DNA from: RAM1 sp050247515
GTDB taxonomy: Bacteria > Pseudomonadota > Gammaproteobacteria > Burkholderiales > Burkholderiaceae_C
Assembly: GCA_050247515.1 (NCBI GenBank)
Contig: JBFWUB010000005.1
Location: forward strand, 124,001 to 188,000
Reading direction: 5' to 3'
DNA: 64,000 nt
Shown here: one piece after another, positions 34,943 through 42,988 of the stretch
How the letters are laid out: the number at the start of each line of letters is the position of its first letter
Numbering within the stretch: the first letter of the stretch is position 1
Position numbers and translations under genes: made by a program
The notes under the pieces: generated by a model
What the model was told of the DNA's origin: nothing
Databases searched by the model: none
The model's input: the letters and a program-made list of their open reading frames with translations, nothing else

Positions 34943-36057
34943 ACGCCCACGTCCTTGAACAGGATGGCAAACAGCGCGTCGACCAGGATCACCGCGGTGA
35001 TGGAGGTAACCACCGACGCCGTGGTGCCCTCGCCCAGGCTCTGGGTGTTGGGCTTGACGCGCAGGCCATAGTGGCAGCCGATCAGCGCGATCATCACGCC
35101 GAACACCACCGACTTGGCCGTGGCCAGGTACAGGTTGTTGATGCTGGCCGCCGCCGGCAGCGCGTTGAAGAAATACTGCGGCGTGATGCCCATGGACAGG
35201 TCGGCCGACAGCATGCCGCCGGCCAGTGCGGCCAGCGTGGTCCACACGCTGATCAGCGGCATGGCAATGGCCAGCGCCATCGCGCGCGGCATCACCAGGC
35301 GCCAGCTGTGCGATATGCCCATCACGCGCATGGCGTCAAGCTCGTCGGTCACGCGCATCACGCCGATCTGCGCGGTGATGGCCGAGCCCGAGCGCCCCGC
35401 GATCAGGATGGCCGCCAGCATGGGACCCAGCTCGCGGATCAGCGACACGCCCAGGATGTTGACGATGTAGGCGTCCGCGCCGAACTGCTTGAGCTGCTGC
35501 GACGTCAGGTAGGCCAGCACCACGCCGATCAGGAAGCCCACCAGGGCCGTGATGGGCAACGCCGTGGCGCCAATGCGGTACAGGTGGCCCGATACATCGC
35601 GCCAGGGGCCGTTGTGCGGCGCGCGCGCCAGGCGGCCCAGGTTGATCATCAGCTGGCCGATCAGCCGCACAAAGCCGCGCACATGGCGCCCGGCCAGCAG
35701 CACCAGGGCACCCAGCCCCAGGTAGCGTTCGGCCCAGGTCAGCCGCCCGCGCGGGGGCAGGTCCACCGTGAACCGGGCCACACGCTCCAGCACGGCGCGC
35801 TGGCCGGGCTCGGCGTCCAGCGCTTTCGGCCATTGGCGGCCCCAGTGGTTCCACAGCAATTGCGCGCCCAGGTGATCGATCTGCCCGGCCTCGCGCAGGT
35901 CCCAGACGGCGCCGGGCGGCGCGTCAGCCAGCGCCGCCACGGCGCTGTGGTACATCCGCGCGTCGGCAAAATGCCCCGCCGTCCAGACCCCCAGCACACG
36001 CAGGCTGGCGCCGTCGGCGGCGTCCTGCTTTTCGGTGCGGGGCGTGGATGGCTCCAT
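34939..36057 (-). CDS. MlaE-type ABC permease with N-terminal STAS-like domain
   Basis: A 372-residue inner-membrane permease. Residues 1-110 are soluble and STAS-like (VWDLREAGQIDHLGAQLLWNHWG); residues 150-370 are the MlaE domain with GFLIGVVLAYLTSQQLKQFGADAYIVNILGVSLIRELGPMLAAILIAGRSGSAI and TDELDAMRVMGIS. In E. coli the STAS part is a separate protein (MlaB), so here it is fused. Start 36057 (MEPSTPRTEK) is the ATG that gives a plausible N-terminus. First gene of the operon permease-ATPase-MlaD-lipoprotein-cNMP protein. Confidence 0.93.
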   Translation of the reverse strand: MEPSTPRTEKQDAADGASLRVLGVWTAGHFADARMYHSAVAALADAPPGAVWDLREAGQIDHLGAQLLWNHWGRQWPKALDAEPGQRAVLERVARFTVDLPPRGRLTWAERYLGLGALVLLAGRHVRGFVRLIGQLMINLGRLARAPHNGPWRDVSGHLYRIGATALPITALVGFLIGVVLAYLTSQQLKQFGADAYIVNILGVSLIRELGPMLAAILIAGRSGSAITAQIGVMRVTDELDAMRVMGISHSWRLVMPRAMALAIAMPLISVWTTLAALAGGMLSADLSMGITPQYFFNALPAAASINNLYLATAKSVVFGVMIALIGCHYGLRVKPNTQSLGEGTTASVVTSITAVILVDALFAILFKDVGV

Positions 36058-36153
36058 CAGGAATGGGTCGGAGTGGGCGGGACTGCCATCGTAACCCGCA
36101 GCCCATGTACAGTGGTGCAGGAAGGCCGCCCGACGCGCGCGCCAGGAGACAAC

Positions 36154-36936
36154 ATGACCGACCCCACCCCTGTTGCCGAACTGCTGGTGCAGCAGCGCGG
36201 CCCCGTGCTGTGGCTCACCATAGATCGCGAGGCGCGCCGCAACGCCATGAGCCACGGGGTGCTGGCCGGCATGGCGCAGGCCATCACGGCGGCGCAAACG
36301 GACCGCAGCGTGCGCGCCATCGTGATCACCGGCACGGGCAGCAAGGCCTTTTGCGCGGGCGCCGACCTGCAGTCGGCCAACGCCTTCACCACCGACTATT
36401 CAGAGCCCCACGGCCACCTGGCGAAGCTGCTGCGCGTGGCGCGGGCCAGCCACGTGCCGCTGGTGGCCCGGGTGAACGGCGCGTGCATGGCCGGCGGCAT
36501 GGGCCTGTTGTCCATGTGCGACATGGCCGTGGCGGCCCGCCATGCGGTGTTCGGCCTGCCGGAGGTGAAGGTGGGCGTGTTCCCCGCGCAGGTGCTCAGC
36601 GTGCTGCAGCATCTGATCCCGCGGCGCACGCTGGCCGAGATGTGCATCACCGGTGAGCCCATCACTTCGGAGCAGGCGCTGCAGTTCGGCCTGGTGAACT
36701 ACGTGGATGACGATGCGGACGCCAGGCTGCAATGGCTGCTGGACCGCCTGCTGGACAAGTCCCCCGCCGCCATCCGCCGCGGCCTGTACACCATGAAGAA
36801 GATCGAGGCCATGGCGTTTGAGGAAAGCATGAGCTTCACCGAAAGCCAGATCGCCTTGTTCACGCTGACCGACGACGCAAAAGAAGGACAGGCCGCCTTC
36901 CAGCAAAAACGCAAACCCGAATGGAAAGGCCAGTGA
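36154..36936 (+). CDS. Enoyl-CoA hydratase/isomerase family protein
   Basis: A 260-residue crotonase. AFCAGADLQS forms the oxyanion hole, RVNGACMAGGMGLLSMCDMAVAA the second oxyanion strand, and the family Glu positions are in FGLPEVKVGVFP (the second Glu position). ATG 36154 has AGGAGA upstream; a much longer frame upstream is antisense to the permease gene. Its stop overlaps the AtuA start. Together they resemble parts of acyclic-terpene/leucine catabolic clusters. Confidence 0.93.
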   Translation: MTDPTPVAELLVQQRGPVLWLTIDREARRNAMSHGVLAGMAQAITAAQTDRSVRAIVITGTGSKAFCAGADLQSANAFTTDYSEPHGHLAKLLRVARASHVPLVARVNGACMAGGMGLLSMCDMAVAARHAVFGLPEVKVGVFPAQVLSVLQHLIPRRTLAEMCITGEPITSEQALQFGLVNYVDDDADARLQWLLDRLLDKSPAAIRRGLYTMKKIEAMAFEESMSFTESQIALFTLTDDAKEGQAAFQQKRKPEWKGQ

Positions 36937-38735
36937 TGACCGGCAAAGTGATCCGCATCGGCGGCGCGAGCGGCTTCTGGGGCGACAGCAGCGTGGGCGC
37001 GCCACAGCTCGTGGCCGCGGGCGTGGACTACCTGGTGTTTGACTACCTGGCCGAGCTGACCATGTCCATCCTGGCGGCGGCACGGGGCAAGAACCCCGAG
37101 CTGGGCTATGCGACCGATTTCGTCACGGTCACCATGAAAGCCATCCTGAAAGACGTGGCCGCAAAGAACATTCGCGTCATCAGCAACGCGGGCGGCGTGA
37201 ATCCGCAGGCCTGTGCGCAGGCCATCCGCACGCTGGCGGCCGAGCAGGGCGTGGCCGTGAAGGTGGCCGTGGTGCTGGGCGACGACGTGATGCCGCTGGT
37301 GGACGCGCTGCGCACTGAAGACGTGCGCGAACTGCAAAGCGGCACCCCGCTGCCCGCCAAAGTGCTCACCGCCAACGCCTACCTGGGCGCGCTGCCGGTG
37401 AAGCGGGCGCTCGATGCGGGCGCGCAGATCGTCATTACCGGGCGCTGCGTGGACAGCGCGGTGACGCTGGGCGCGCTGATGCATGACTTCGGCTGGGCGG
37501 CCGACGACTACCACCGCCTGGCCCAGGGCAGCCTGGCCGGCCACATCATTGAATGCGGCTGCCAGGCCACCGGCGGCCTGCACACCGACTGGGAGTCGGT
37601 GCCGGACTGGCCCAACATCGGCTACCCGGTGATCGAATGCCATGCCGACGGCCATTTTGTGGCCACCAAGCCCGCGGGCACGGGCGGGCTGGTCAACTGC
37701 GCCGTGATCGCCGAACAGATGCTGTATGAGATCGGCGACCCGCGCAGCTACCTGCTGCCGGATGTGGTGTGCGACTTCACCCAGGTCACGTTGCAACAGA
37801 TTGGGGAACACCGCGTGGATGTGCGCGGCGCGCGTGGTCGCCCGCCAGGCCCGTCCTACAAGGTGTCGTCTACGTACATGGACGGCTTTCGCTGCACCGG
37901 CCAGCTCACCGTGGTGGGCACCGACGCCGCGCGCAAGGCGCGCCGCACCGGCGAGGCCATCCTGGCGCGCACCCGGGCGCTGTTCGCGCAGGCCGGCCTG
38001 CCCGACTACAGCCGCACCCACATCGAGGTGCTGGGCAGCGAGGCGGGCAACTTCGGCCCGCACGCGCAGACCGCCCAGGTGCGCGAGGCGGTGCTGCACC
38101 TGGCCGTGATGCACCCGCACAAGGCGGCGCTGGAGCTGTTTGCGCGAGAGATCGCGCCGGCGGGCACCAGCTGGGCCCCCGGCACCACGGGCGCGGCGGG
38201 GCGGCCCAGCCCGGCGCCCTGCATCCGGCAGTTTGCTTTTCTGCTGGACAAGCAGCGCCTGCAGCCGGTGGTGGACCTGGACGGCGTGCTGCATGCGGTG
38301 GACGTGCCGACGCAACTTTCCAGCCGCCCTGAGCCTGTTGAAGGGCTGCGGGCTGCGACAGGCTCTGGCCGAACGGCAGGTGCAAGCCCGGCGCAAACCG
38401 ATGACAGCGTCGAAGTCCCGCTGATCCAGCTGGCCTGGGCACGCAGCGGCGACAAGGGCAATACCTCCAACATCGGCGTGATCGCGCGCCGGCCTGAATG
38501 GCTGCCGCTGCTGCGGGCGCAGCTCACGCCCGAACGGGTGGCCCAGTGGCTGGCGCATCTGGTGCAGGGGCCCGTCACGCGCCATGAGGTGCCCGGCATC
38601 CACGCCATGAACTTCGTGTGCGAGCAGGCGCTGGACGGCGGCGGCATGGCCAGCCTGCGCAACGACCCGCTGGGCAAGGGCATGGCGCAGATCCTGCTGA
38701 CCCTGCCGGTGCGCGTGCGGGCTACAGACCTGTAG
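36936..38735 (+). CDS. atuA: Acyclic terpene utilisation AtuA family protein (DUF1446)
   Basis: A 599-residue protein. Residues 1-450 are the AtuA/DUF1446 domain (VIRIGGASGFWGDS, YLVFDYLAELTMSIL, ISNAGGVNP, TGRCVDSAVTLG, YKVSSTYMDGFR). Residues about 490-599 form the C-terminal AtuA-like domain (LAWARSGDKGNTSNIGVIARRPEW). Between them is a linker containing RPEPVEGLRAATGSGRTAG, encoded by a REP-like inverted element. AtuA is needed for citronellol/geraniol growth in Pseudomonas; its reaction is unsettled. It overlaps the convergent DUF11 gene by 14 bp. Confidence 0.9.
   Translation: MTGKVIRIGGASGFWGDSSVGAPQLVAAGVDYLVFDYLAELTMSILAAARGKNPELGYATDFVTVTMKAILKDVAAKNIRVISNAGGVNPQACAQAIRTLAAEQGVAVKVAVVLGDDVMPLVDALRTEDVRELQSGTPLPAKVLTANAYLGALPVKRALDAGAQIVITGRCVDSAVTLGALMHDFGWAADDYHRLAQGSLAGHIIECGCQATGGLHTDWESVPDWPNIGYPVIECHADGHFVATKPAGTGGLVNCAVIAEQMLYEIGDPRSYLLPDVVCDFTQVTLQQIGEHRVDVRGARGRPPGPSYKVSSTYMDGFRCTGQLTVVGTDAARKARRTGEAILARTRALFAQAGLPDYSRTHIEVLGSEAGNFGPHAQTAQVREAVLHLAVMHPHKAALELFAREIAPAGTSWAPGTTGAAGRPSPAPCIRQFAFLLDKQRLQPVVDLDGVLHAVDVPTQLSSRPEPVEGLRAATGSGRTAGASPAQTDDSVEVPLIQLAWARSGDKGNTSNIGVIARRPEWLPLLRAQLTPERVAQWLAHLVQGPVTRHEVPGIHAMNFVCEQALDGGGMASLRNDPLGKGMAQILLTLPVRVRATDL
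38324..38378. repeat. REP-like element inside atuA
   Basis: Two inverted copies of a GCCCTGAGCCTGTTGAAGGGC-type unit: one at 38326-38346, the other on the opposite strand at about 38350-38376 (GACAGGCTCTGGCC). Such units, usually seen between genes in this family of bacteria, here lie in frame within the linker of the AtuA protein and add about 18 residues including RPEPVEG. Confidence 0.75.
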
Positions 38736-38737
38736 CC
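38720..38737. other. Palindrome containing both convergent stop codons
   Basis: GGCTACAG-AC-CTGTAGCC is a perfect inverted repeat at the junction of two convergent genes. It contains the TAG of atuA (38733-38735) and, on the other strand, the TAG of the DUF11 gene (38722-38724); the genes overlap by 14 bp. Confidence 0.9.
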
Positions 38738-41700
38738 TCTACCGCGCAGGTCACCACAAACGCCAGGGTCGAACTCGCGTTGAAGGTGGGTGTGATGGTC
38801 AGGCCTGTGCTGGTCAGCGCCGCCACGGTTGGCGATGCCGGGCACGACGCCGCCCCGGCCAGCACCGAGCAGCTTACCGTGCCCGCCGTGCAGTTGAGCC
38901 CCGCGCCGGGCTGGTCCGTCACGATCGCGCCCGGCGCGCTGGACGGGCCCAAATTTGCCACGGTGAGCGTGTAACTCACGGTTGATCCCGTCAGCAACGA
39001 ACCCGTGGGCGTACTGCTCTTGCTGATGGTCAGCGTGGCGGTGACGCAAGCCGGCGAGATGGTGGTGGTTGCCGTGCCGGTGTTGTTGGCGGTGACCAGC
39101 GCGCCCGTGGCCTGCTGGATCACCACGGTGTTCAGCTTGAAGCCGCTGTCGCCACAGACGGGCGACACCACGCCGCTCAGCGTGGGAAAGTTGGTGGCGG
39201 CCGCCCGGGGGAAGGCGGTGGCGGCCGGCAGGGTGCATACGGCGGTGGCCGTGCCGACGCAAGTCCAGCCGGTACCGGCGAAGGTGGTCGTCATGCGCAT
39301 GCCGTCGGGCAAGGTGTCCGTCAAGGTCAGCGGTGACGCGCCAATGGCCGCACCAACAGCCGCCGCGTCGGCCAGCGGCGTCGCCTGTGTTGCGGCGAAG
39401 GTATAGGTACCCAGCGCACGCCCGTTGTTGCGCGGCGTCAGCGTGTAGCTGAAGGTGCTGCCCGCCGCTGCCGTGGCCGGTGCGGACTTGGTGATGCTCA
39501 GGTCGGCGAGCAACACCACGTCGTCATCGGCAGGCCCGGCCACCAGCCCGCTGTGATGGCTGCCGGGAATGGTGGTGGTGCCACCACTCTGAAAGCTGGT
39601 GTTGGATGAATAGGACAGCGTGTTGCGGTTGGCGTTCACATTGGTGGCCATGGCCACCATGCGGGCACCCGCTGCGTTGCGCGTCGGGTCCAGGTAGACC
39701 GCGCCAGCCGGGTTGTGATAGGTGCCCACGGTTGCTGTATCGGGAATCGTCACACCGAAGGTCACGCTGATGCTGCCGCCCTGAGGCACAAAAAAACCAC
39801 CAAAGGTCACGCTGCCCTGCCCCGCCGTCGGCACGCGGCGGGGTGCAACGCCGGCGCCACGCAGCACCACGGCAGTGACCGAGGCGGCCAGCGTGGTGGA
39901 GTCCACGGGAAGCACTGGTGGCGAAGTGATCGCCGGAGGATTGGGCGCGTTGTGCGCGCCGGCGGCAAACGCCCCACCGGCCAGAGGCGGCGCAGGCGAA
40001 TAGTCATAAACCGGCGCAGGCGCCGTTGTTCTGTAGACCCAGCCGGGGGGCAGGCTGGTGTCGAACAGGAACACGTTGGTCGCGGCGCCGCCGGTGTTGC
40101 GCACATTGATGGTGTAGGAAGCCGTGGCACCCGTGGTGGTGGTGATGAGCGGGGTGTTCGCGGTCTTGGTGACCGTGAGGTTGGGCAGACAGCGGGCACT
40201 GGCACCCGAGCCCGGCGGCAATACGCCTGAGCTGCCTGTCACCGCGGTACCCGCGGCGCCGGCAGCAGCCCGGTAATTTTTGGGGCTCAGGTTGCCGGCC
40301 GTGCCGCCGCAGCAGCCGTCCGTGCCGGGGGCGCCCCCGCTCACGTCAATGGTGGCGCCGGTAAAGCTGGTGGCCACGTAGCCGCCACCACCACCACCGC
40401 CCGGCCCGTGATTGAAATAGTTGGAGTTGCCGCCGATGCCGCCAAATGCGTTGATGGCCAGATTGGCAACGGCGCCCGTGCCCGGCACATCCATGATCAC
40501 CGTGCCGCCGCCACCGCCACCACCGGCGGCGTCCGTCGCGCCAACAGGGTTCTTGTTGTACGAGCGGATGCCCTGCGCATTGATGGTGCTGGCCGCGCTG
40601 ACCACCAGCGTGCCGGCCCGGATCATCACAATGCCGCCGCCCGGCGCACCCGACGAAGTGACCGAGCCCGAGGCGCCGTTGGCCGTGGCCACGTTGGTCG
40701 GCGGGAACGTCGTGATGCTGTCCGCCGTGCCGTTGTTGGAGCCACCTGCGCCGCCGCCGCCGCCCAGAAAGATCTTGGCCGTGACATTGGGCGACAGGCC
40801 GGCGCCGCCGCGCCCGCCCGCGTCAAAGCCGCCTATGCCGGAACCGGCGGCGGAGGTGGGGTTGTTGTACGTGGCGTTGGGGTTGTCGTTCTGGTTCCAT
40901 GAATTGCCGCCAATCCCGCCGGTGCCGCCATTGGCGCCGCCGCCGCCGCCCGCATTCAGGCCGTTGGTTTGCGACGGTGGCTGGCCGTCGTTGCCGCCGC
41001 CGCCAGCGTTGCCTTGAGCCCCCTGACCGCAGGAGCCCGCCGGATAGCCCTGCCCCGCGTTGAACAGCTGCCCGGCGGCGTCATAGGTCAGCGTGCCGCC
41101 GGCGGTTGCCGTGATGTTGTAGCCGAACACCTGCTGGGGAATGCCTTCGGTTCCCTCCCCCTTGAACGCACCGTTCAGAGTGGCGGGTGTGCAGGCGTAG
41201 TCGGCGTCAAACGGCGTGCCCCCGGCGCGGTTTTGTCCACTGTTGACGCCGCGCCCGCCGCGAAAGCCCTTGCCCAGCGCGTTGATGGTCACGCCGTTCA
41301 TCGTCAGCGCGCCGGCCACGTCCACCGCATAGACGCCGCCGGTGCCAAACCCGTTCGTGGGCTCCACATACCAGGGCAGCACATCGATCGTGCCCGAGAT
41401 GGTCGCGGCTGAATATTGCGGCACGCGCACCACCTGGTAAGTGCGGATGGTGCCGGCAGACACACTCTGCGCGTAGGAGTTCTGCAGCGGCGCGCCCAGC
41501 TGGATGGTGGCCCCCACACCACCGCCCACGGTCACAACGGCGTATTCGTAGTTGCCTTCCAGCGAGCCGCTGGAGTCCTGCATCTGGATGATGAGCACCA
41601 GGTCGCCCGCCAGGAGCGTGGTGGTGGCGCCGCGATTGGCATTGGTTCCCGTGGCCAGGGTCAGGGAGCTTGCGCCCGCGGCCGGGCTGCCGGTACCGGC

Positions 41701-41865
41701 GAAATAGCTGTTGGGTTCAAAGCTTGCCGTCGTGACAAGGCCTTGATGCCCGGGAACGCCGCAAACCTGCGCATGCAAAACGGTGGTGGCAGCGCACAGC
41801 ACGCTGGTCACCACCAGCGCGCCCAGGCGCAGCCATTTCCCCACGACCCATCTGTCCATCAACAT
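38722..41865 (-). CDS. Large secreted Gly-rich protein with DUF11 repeats (second copy)
   Basis: A 1047-residue secreted protein, paralogue of the one at 5296-8421. Signal peptide of about 33 residues ends LHA-Q; then QVCGVPG. The N-terminal domain repeats the same landmarks (GDLVLIIQMQ, YEYAVV, LQNSYAQ, YQVVRVPQY, FRGGRG, KGEGTEGIP), followed by a Gly/Asn-rich zone and DUF11-like units near residues 558, 786 and 943. It ends CAVEATGL, like its paralogue, without anchor. ATG 41865 or 41859. The repeat core is more diverged than in the first copy. Confidence 0.87.
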   Translation of the reverse strand: MLMDRWVVGKWLRLGALVVTSVLCAATTVLHAQVCGVPGHQGLVTTASFEPNSYFAGTGSPAAGASSLTLATGTNANRGATTTLLAGDLVLIIQMQDSSGSLEGNYEYAVVTVGGGVGATIQLGAPLQNSYAQSVSAGTIRTYQVVRVPQYSAATISGTIDVLPWYVEPTNGFGTGGVYAVDVAGALTMNGVTINALGKGFRGGRGVNSGQNRAGGTPFDADYACTPATLNGAFKGEGTEGIPQQVFGYNITATAGGTLTYDAAGQLFNAGQGYPAGSCGQGAQGNAGGGGNDGQPPSQTNGLNAGGGGGANGGTGGIGGNSWNQNDNPNATYNNPTSAAGSGIGGFDAGGRGGAGLSPNVTAKIFLGGGGGAGGSNNGTADSITTFPPTNVATANGASGSVTSSGAPGGGIVMIRAGTLVVSAASTINAQGIRSYNKNPVGATDAAGGGGGGGTVIMDVPGTGAVANLAINAFGGIGGNSNYFNHGPGGGGGGGYVATSFTGATIDVSGGAPGTDGCCGGTAGNLSPKNYRAAAGAAGTAVTGSSGVLPPGSGASARCLPNLTVTKTANTPLITTTTGATASYTINVRNTGGAATNVFLFDTSLPPGWVYRTTAPAPVYDYSPAPPLAGGAFAAGAHNAPNPPAITSPPVLPVDSTTLAASVTAVVLRGAGVAPRRVPTAGQGSVTFGGFFVPQGGSISVTFGVTIPDTATVGTYHNPAGAVYLDPTRNAAGARMVAMATNVNANRNTLSYSSNTSFQSGGTTTIPGSHHSGLVAGPADDDVVLLADLSITKSAPATAAAGSTFSYTLTPRNNGRALGTYTFAATQATPLADAAAVGAAIGASPLTLTDTLPDGMRMTTTFAGTGWTCVGTATAVCTLPAATAFPRAAATNFPTLSGVVSPVCGDSGFKLNTVVIQQATGALVTANNTGTATTTISPACVTATLTISKSSTPTGSLLTGSTVSYTLTVANLGPSSAPGAIVTDQPGAGLNCTAGTVSCSVLAGAASCPASPTVAALTSTGLTITPTFNASSTLAFVVTCAVEATGL

Positions 41866-41935
41866 CGCAATGACCCAAGGCTCTCGGCGCCCTTTTTTGG
41901 CTCGCCATTTCTGCTTTATTCGCTGTGGACCATTG

Positions 41936-42871
41936 TCACTCAGGCGTGCGCACTTCAAAACCTGAACGAAAGCATTCACGCAGGTGATCCACCAGGCACT
42001 GCACCGCGCGCGGCACCTGCGGGGCCCAGGGGCGGATGGCGTACAGCCGGTCGCCAAAAAAGCCCTGCGGGCGCCAGCGCGGCAACACCTGCACCAGACG
42101 CCGCGGGTCCAGGTGCGCCGCCGCGCTGAAATCCGGCAGCAGGCCCAGGCCCAGGCCGCCGAGCACCGCGTCGCGCAGCACCTCGCTGTTGTTGGCGCGC
42201 AGCGGGCCGTTCACCGGCACCACCACCTGCTCGGCTTTTTTTCGCACGCCCTCGCGCACAAACGACCAGCTCTGGCTGCCGCCGTCGCGCAGGTACAGCA
42301 GGCACTGGTGGGCCGCCAGCTGCGACGGATGGTCCGGCGTGCCGTGCTGGCGCACATAGGCAGGGCTTGCCACCAGCAGCGAGCGCGACGCGCACAGCGC
42401 CCAGGCCACGTGCGTGTCGGGCGGCGCCTGCGTGTGGCGGATGGCCAGGTCAAAGCCCTCCTGCACCAGATTGACGAAGCGGTCGCTCAGGTCCAGCTCG
42501 ATGCGGATTTCGGGGTAGCGCTTGAGGAAGGCGGCCAGCGTGGGCGCCACATGCTGGCGCCCCAGCGCCACCGGCGCCGTCACGCGCAACAGCCCGCGCG
42601 GCGAGCCGGCCAGGTCGCGCACGCCGGCAAAACTCTGCTCGATGCGCTCGAACGCGGCCTGGGTTTCCGACACCAGTTGCAGGCCCGCCTCGGTCAGCCC
42701 GACCGATCGCGTGGTGCGCCGCACCAGCGGCACGCCCGCGGCGCGCTCCAGCTCGCCGATGCGGGTGCTGGCCGACGCCTTGGAGATGCCCAGACGGCGC
42801 GCAGCCTGGGTGTAGCTGCGCGTCTGCGCCAGCACGCCCAGCAGGTGGAGGTCGGAGAAAGCAGTTGCCAT
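41936..42871 (-). CDS. LysR family transcriptional regulator, probable regulator of mmsA
   Basis: A 311-residue LTTR with HTH (MATAFSDLHLLGVLAQTRSYTQAARRLGISKASASTRIGELERAAGVPLVRRTTRSVGLTEAG) and a substrate-binding domain (GLLRVTAPVALGRQHVAPTLAAFLKRYPEIRIELDLSDRFVNLVQEGFDLAIRH, LGGLGLGLLPDFSAA). Start 42871 is favoured over 42883 because the latter directly abuts the operator palindrome (42884-42905), leaving no ribosome site, while GGGG precedes 42871. The much longer upstream frame is antisense to mmsA. Divergent from mmsA, which it likely controls. Confidence 0.93.
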   Translation of the reverse strand: MATAFSDLHLLGVLAQTRSYTQAARRLGISKASASTRIGELERAAGVPLVRRTTRSVGLTEAGLQLVSETQAAFERIEQSFAGVRDLAGSPRGLLRVTAPVALGRQHVAPTLAAFLKRYPEIRIELDLSDRFVNLVQEGFDLAIRHTQAPPDTHVAWALCASRSLLVASPAYVRQHGTPDHPSQLAAHQCLLYLRDGGSQSWSFVREGVRKKAEQVVVPVNGPLRANNSEVLRDAVLGGLGLGLLPDFSAAAHLDPRRLVQVLPRWRPQGFFGDRLYAIRPWAPQVPRAVQCLVDHLRECFRSGFEVRTPE

Positions 42872-42883
42872 TTGCAGCCCCAT

Positions 42884-42905
42884 ATTGTTCAGTTCAATGA
42901 ACAAT
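42884..42905. promoter_or_regulatory. LysR-type operator upstream of mmsA
   Basis: ATTGTTCA-GTTCAA-TGAACAAT, a perfect 8-bp inverted repeat with 6-bp centre, containing TTCA-N6-TGAA (a T-N11-A LysR box). It lies between the LysR start (42871) and mmsA (42989). Confidence 0.75.
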
Positions 42906-42988
42906 GTAATCAGTAAACCCGTATTCCCAAAGCGCGGTGACGGGCATAGACTGGCGGCCTTGCATTGCAGCCACCTCAAGGAAGCACC

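Noticed and set aside
33209..35071. 620-codon plus-strand frame across the Mla-type genes
   Set aside because: Antisense shadow; amino-acid makeup is Arg/His/Gln-biased and lacks any motif.
35071..36153. Long 5' extension of the enoyl-CoA hydratase frame
   Set aside because: It is antisense to the permease and biased in composition; AGGAGA precedes ATG 36154.
36699..38603. 634-codon minus-strand frame antisense to atuA
   Set aside because: Shadow of the AtuA gene, whose domain structure is clear.
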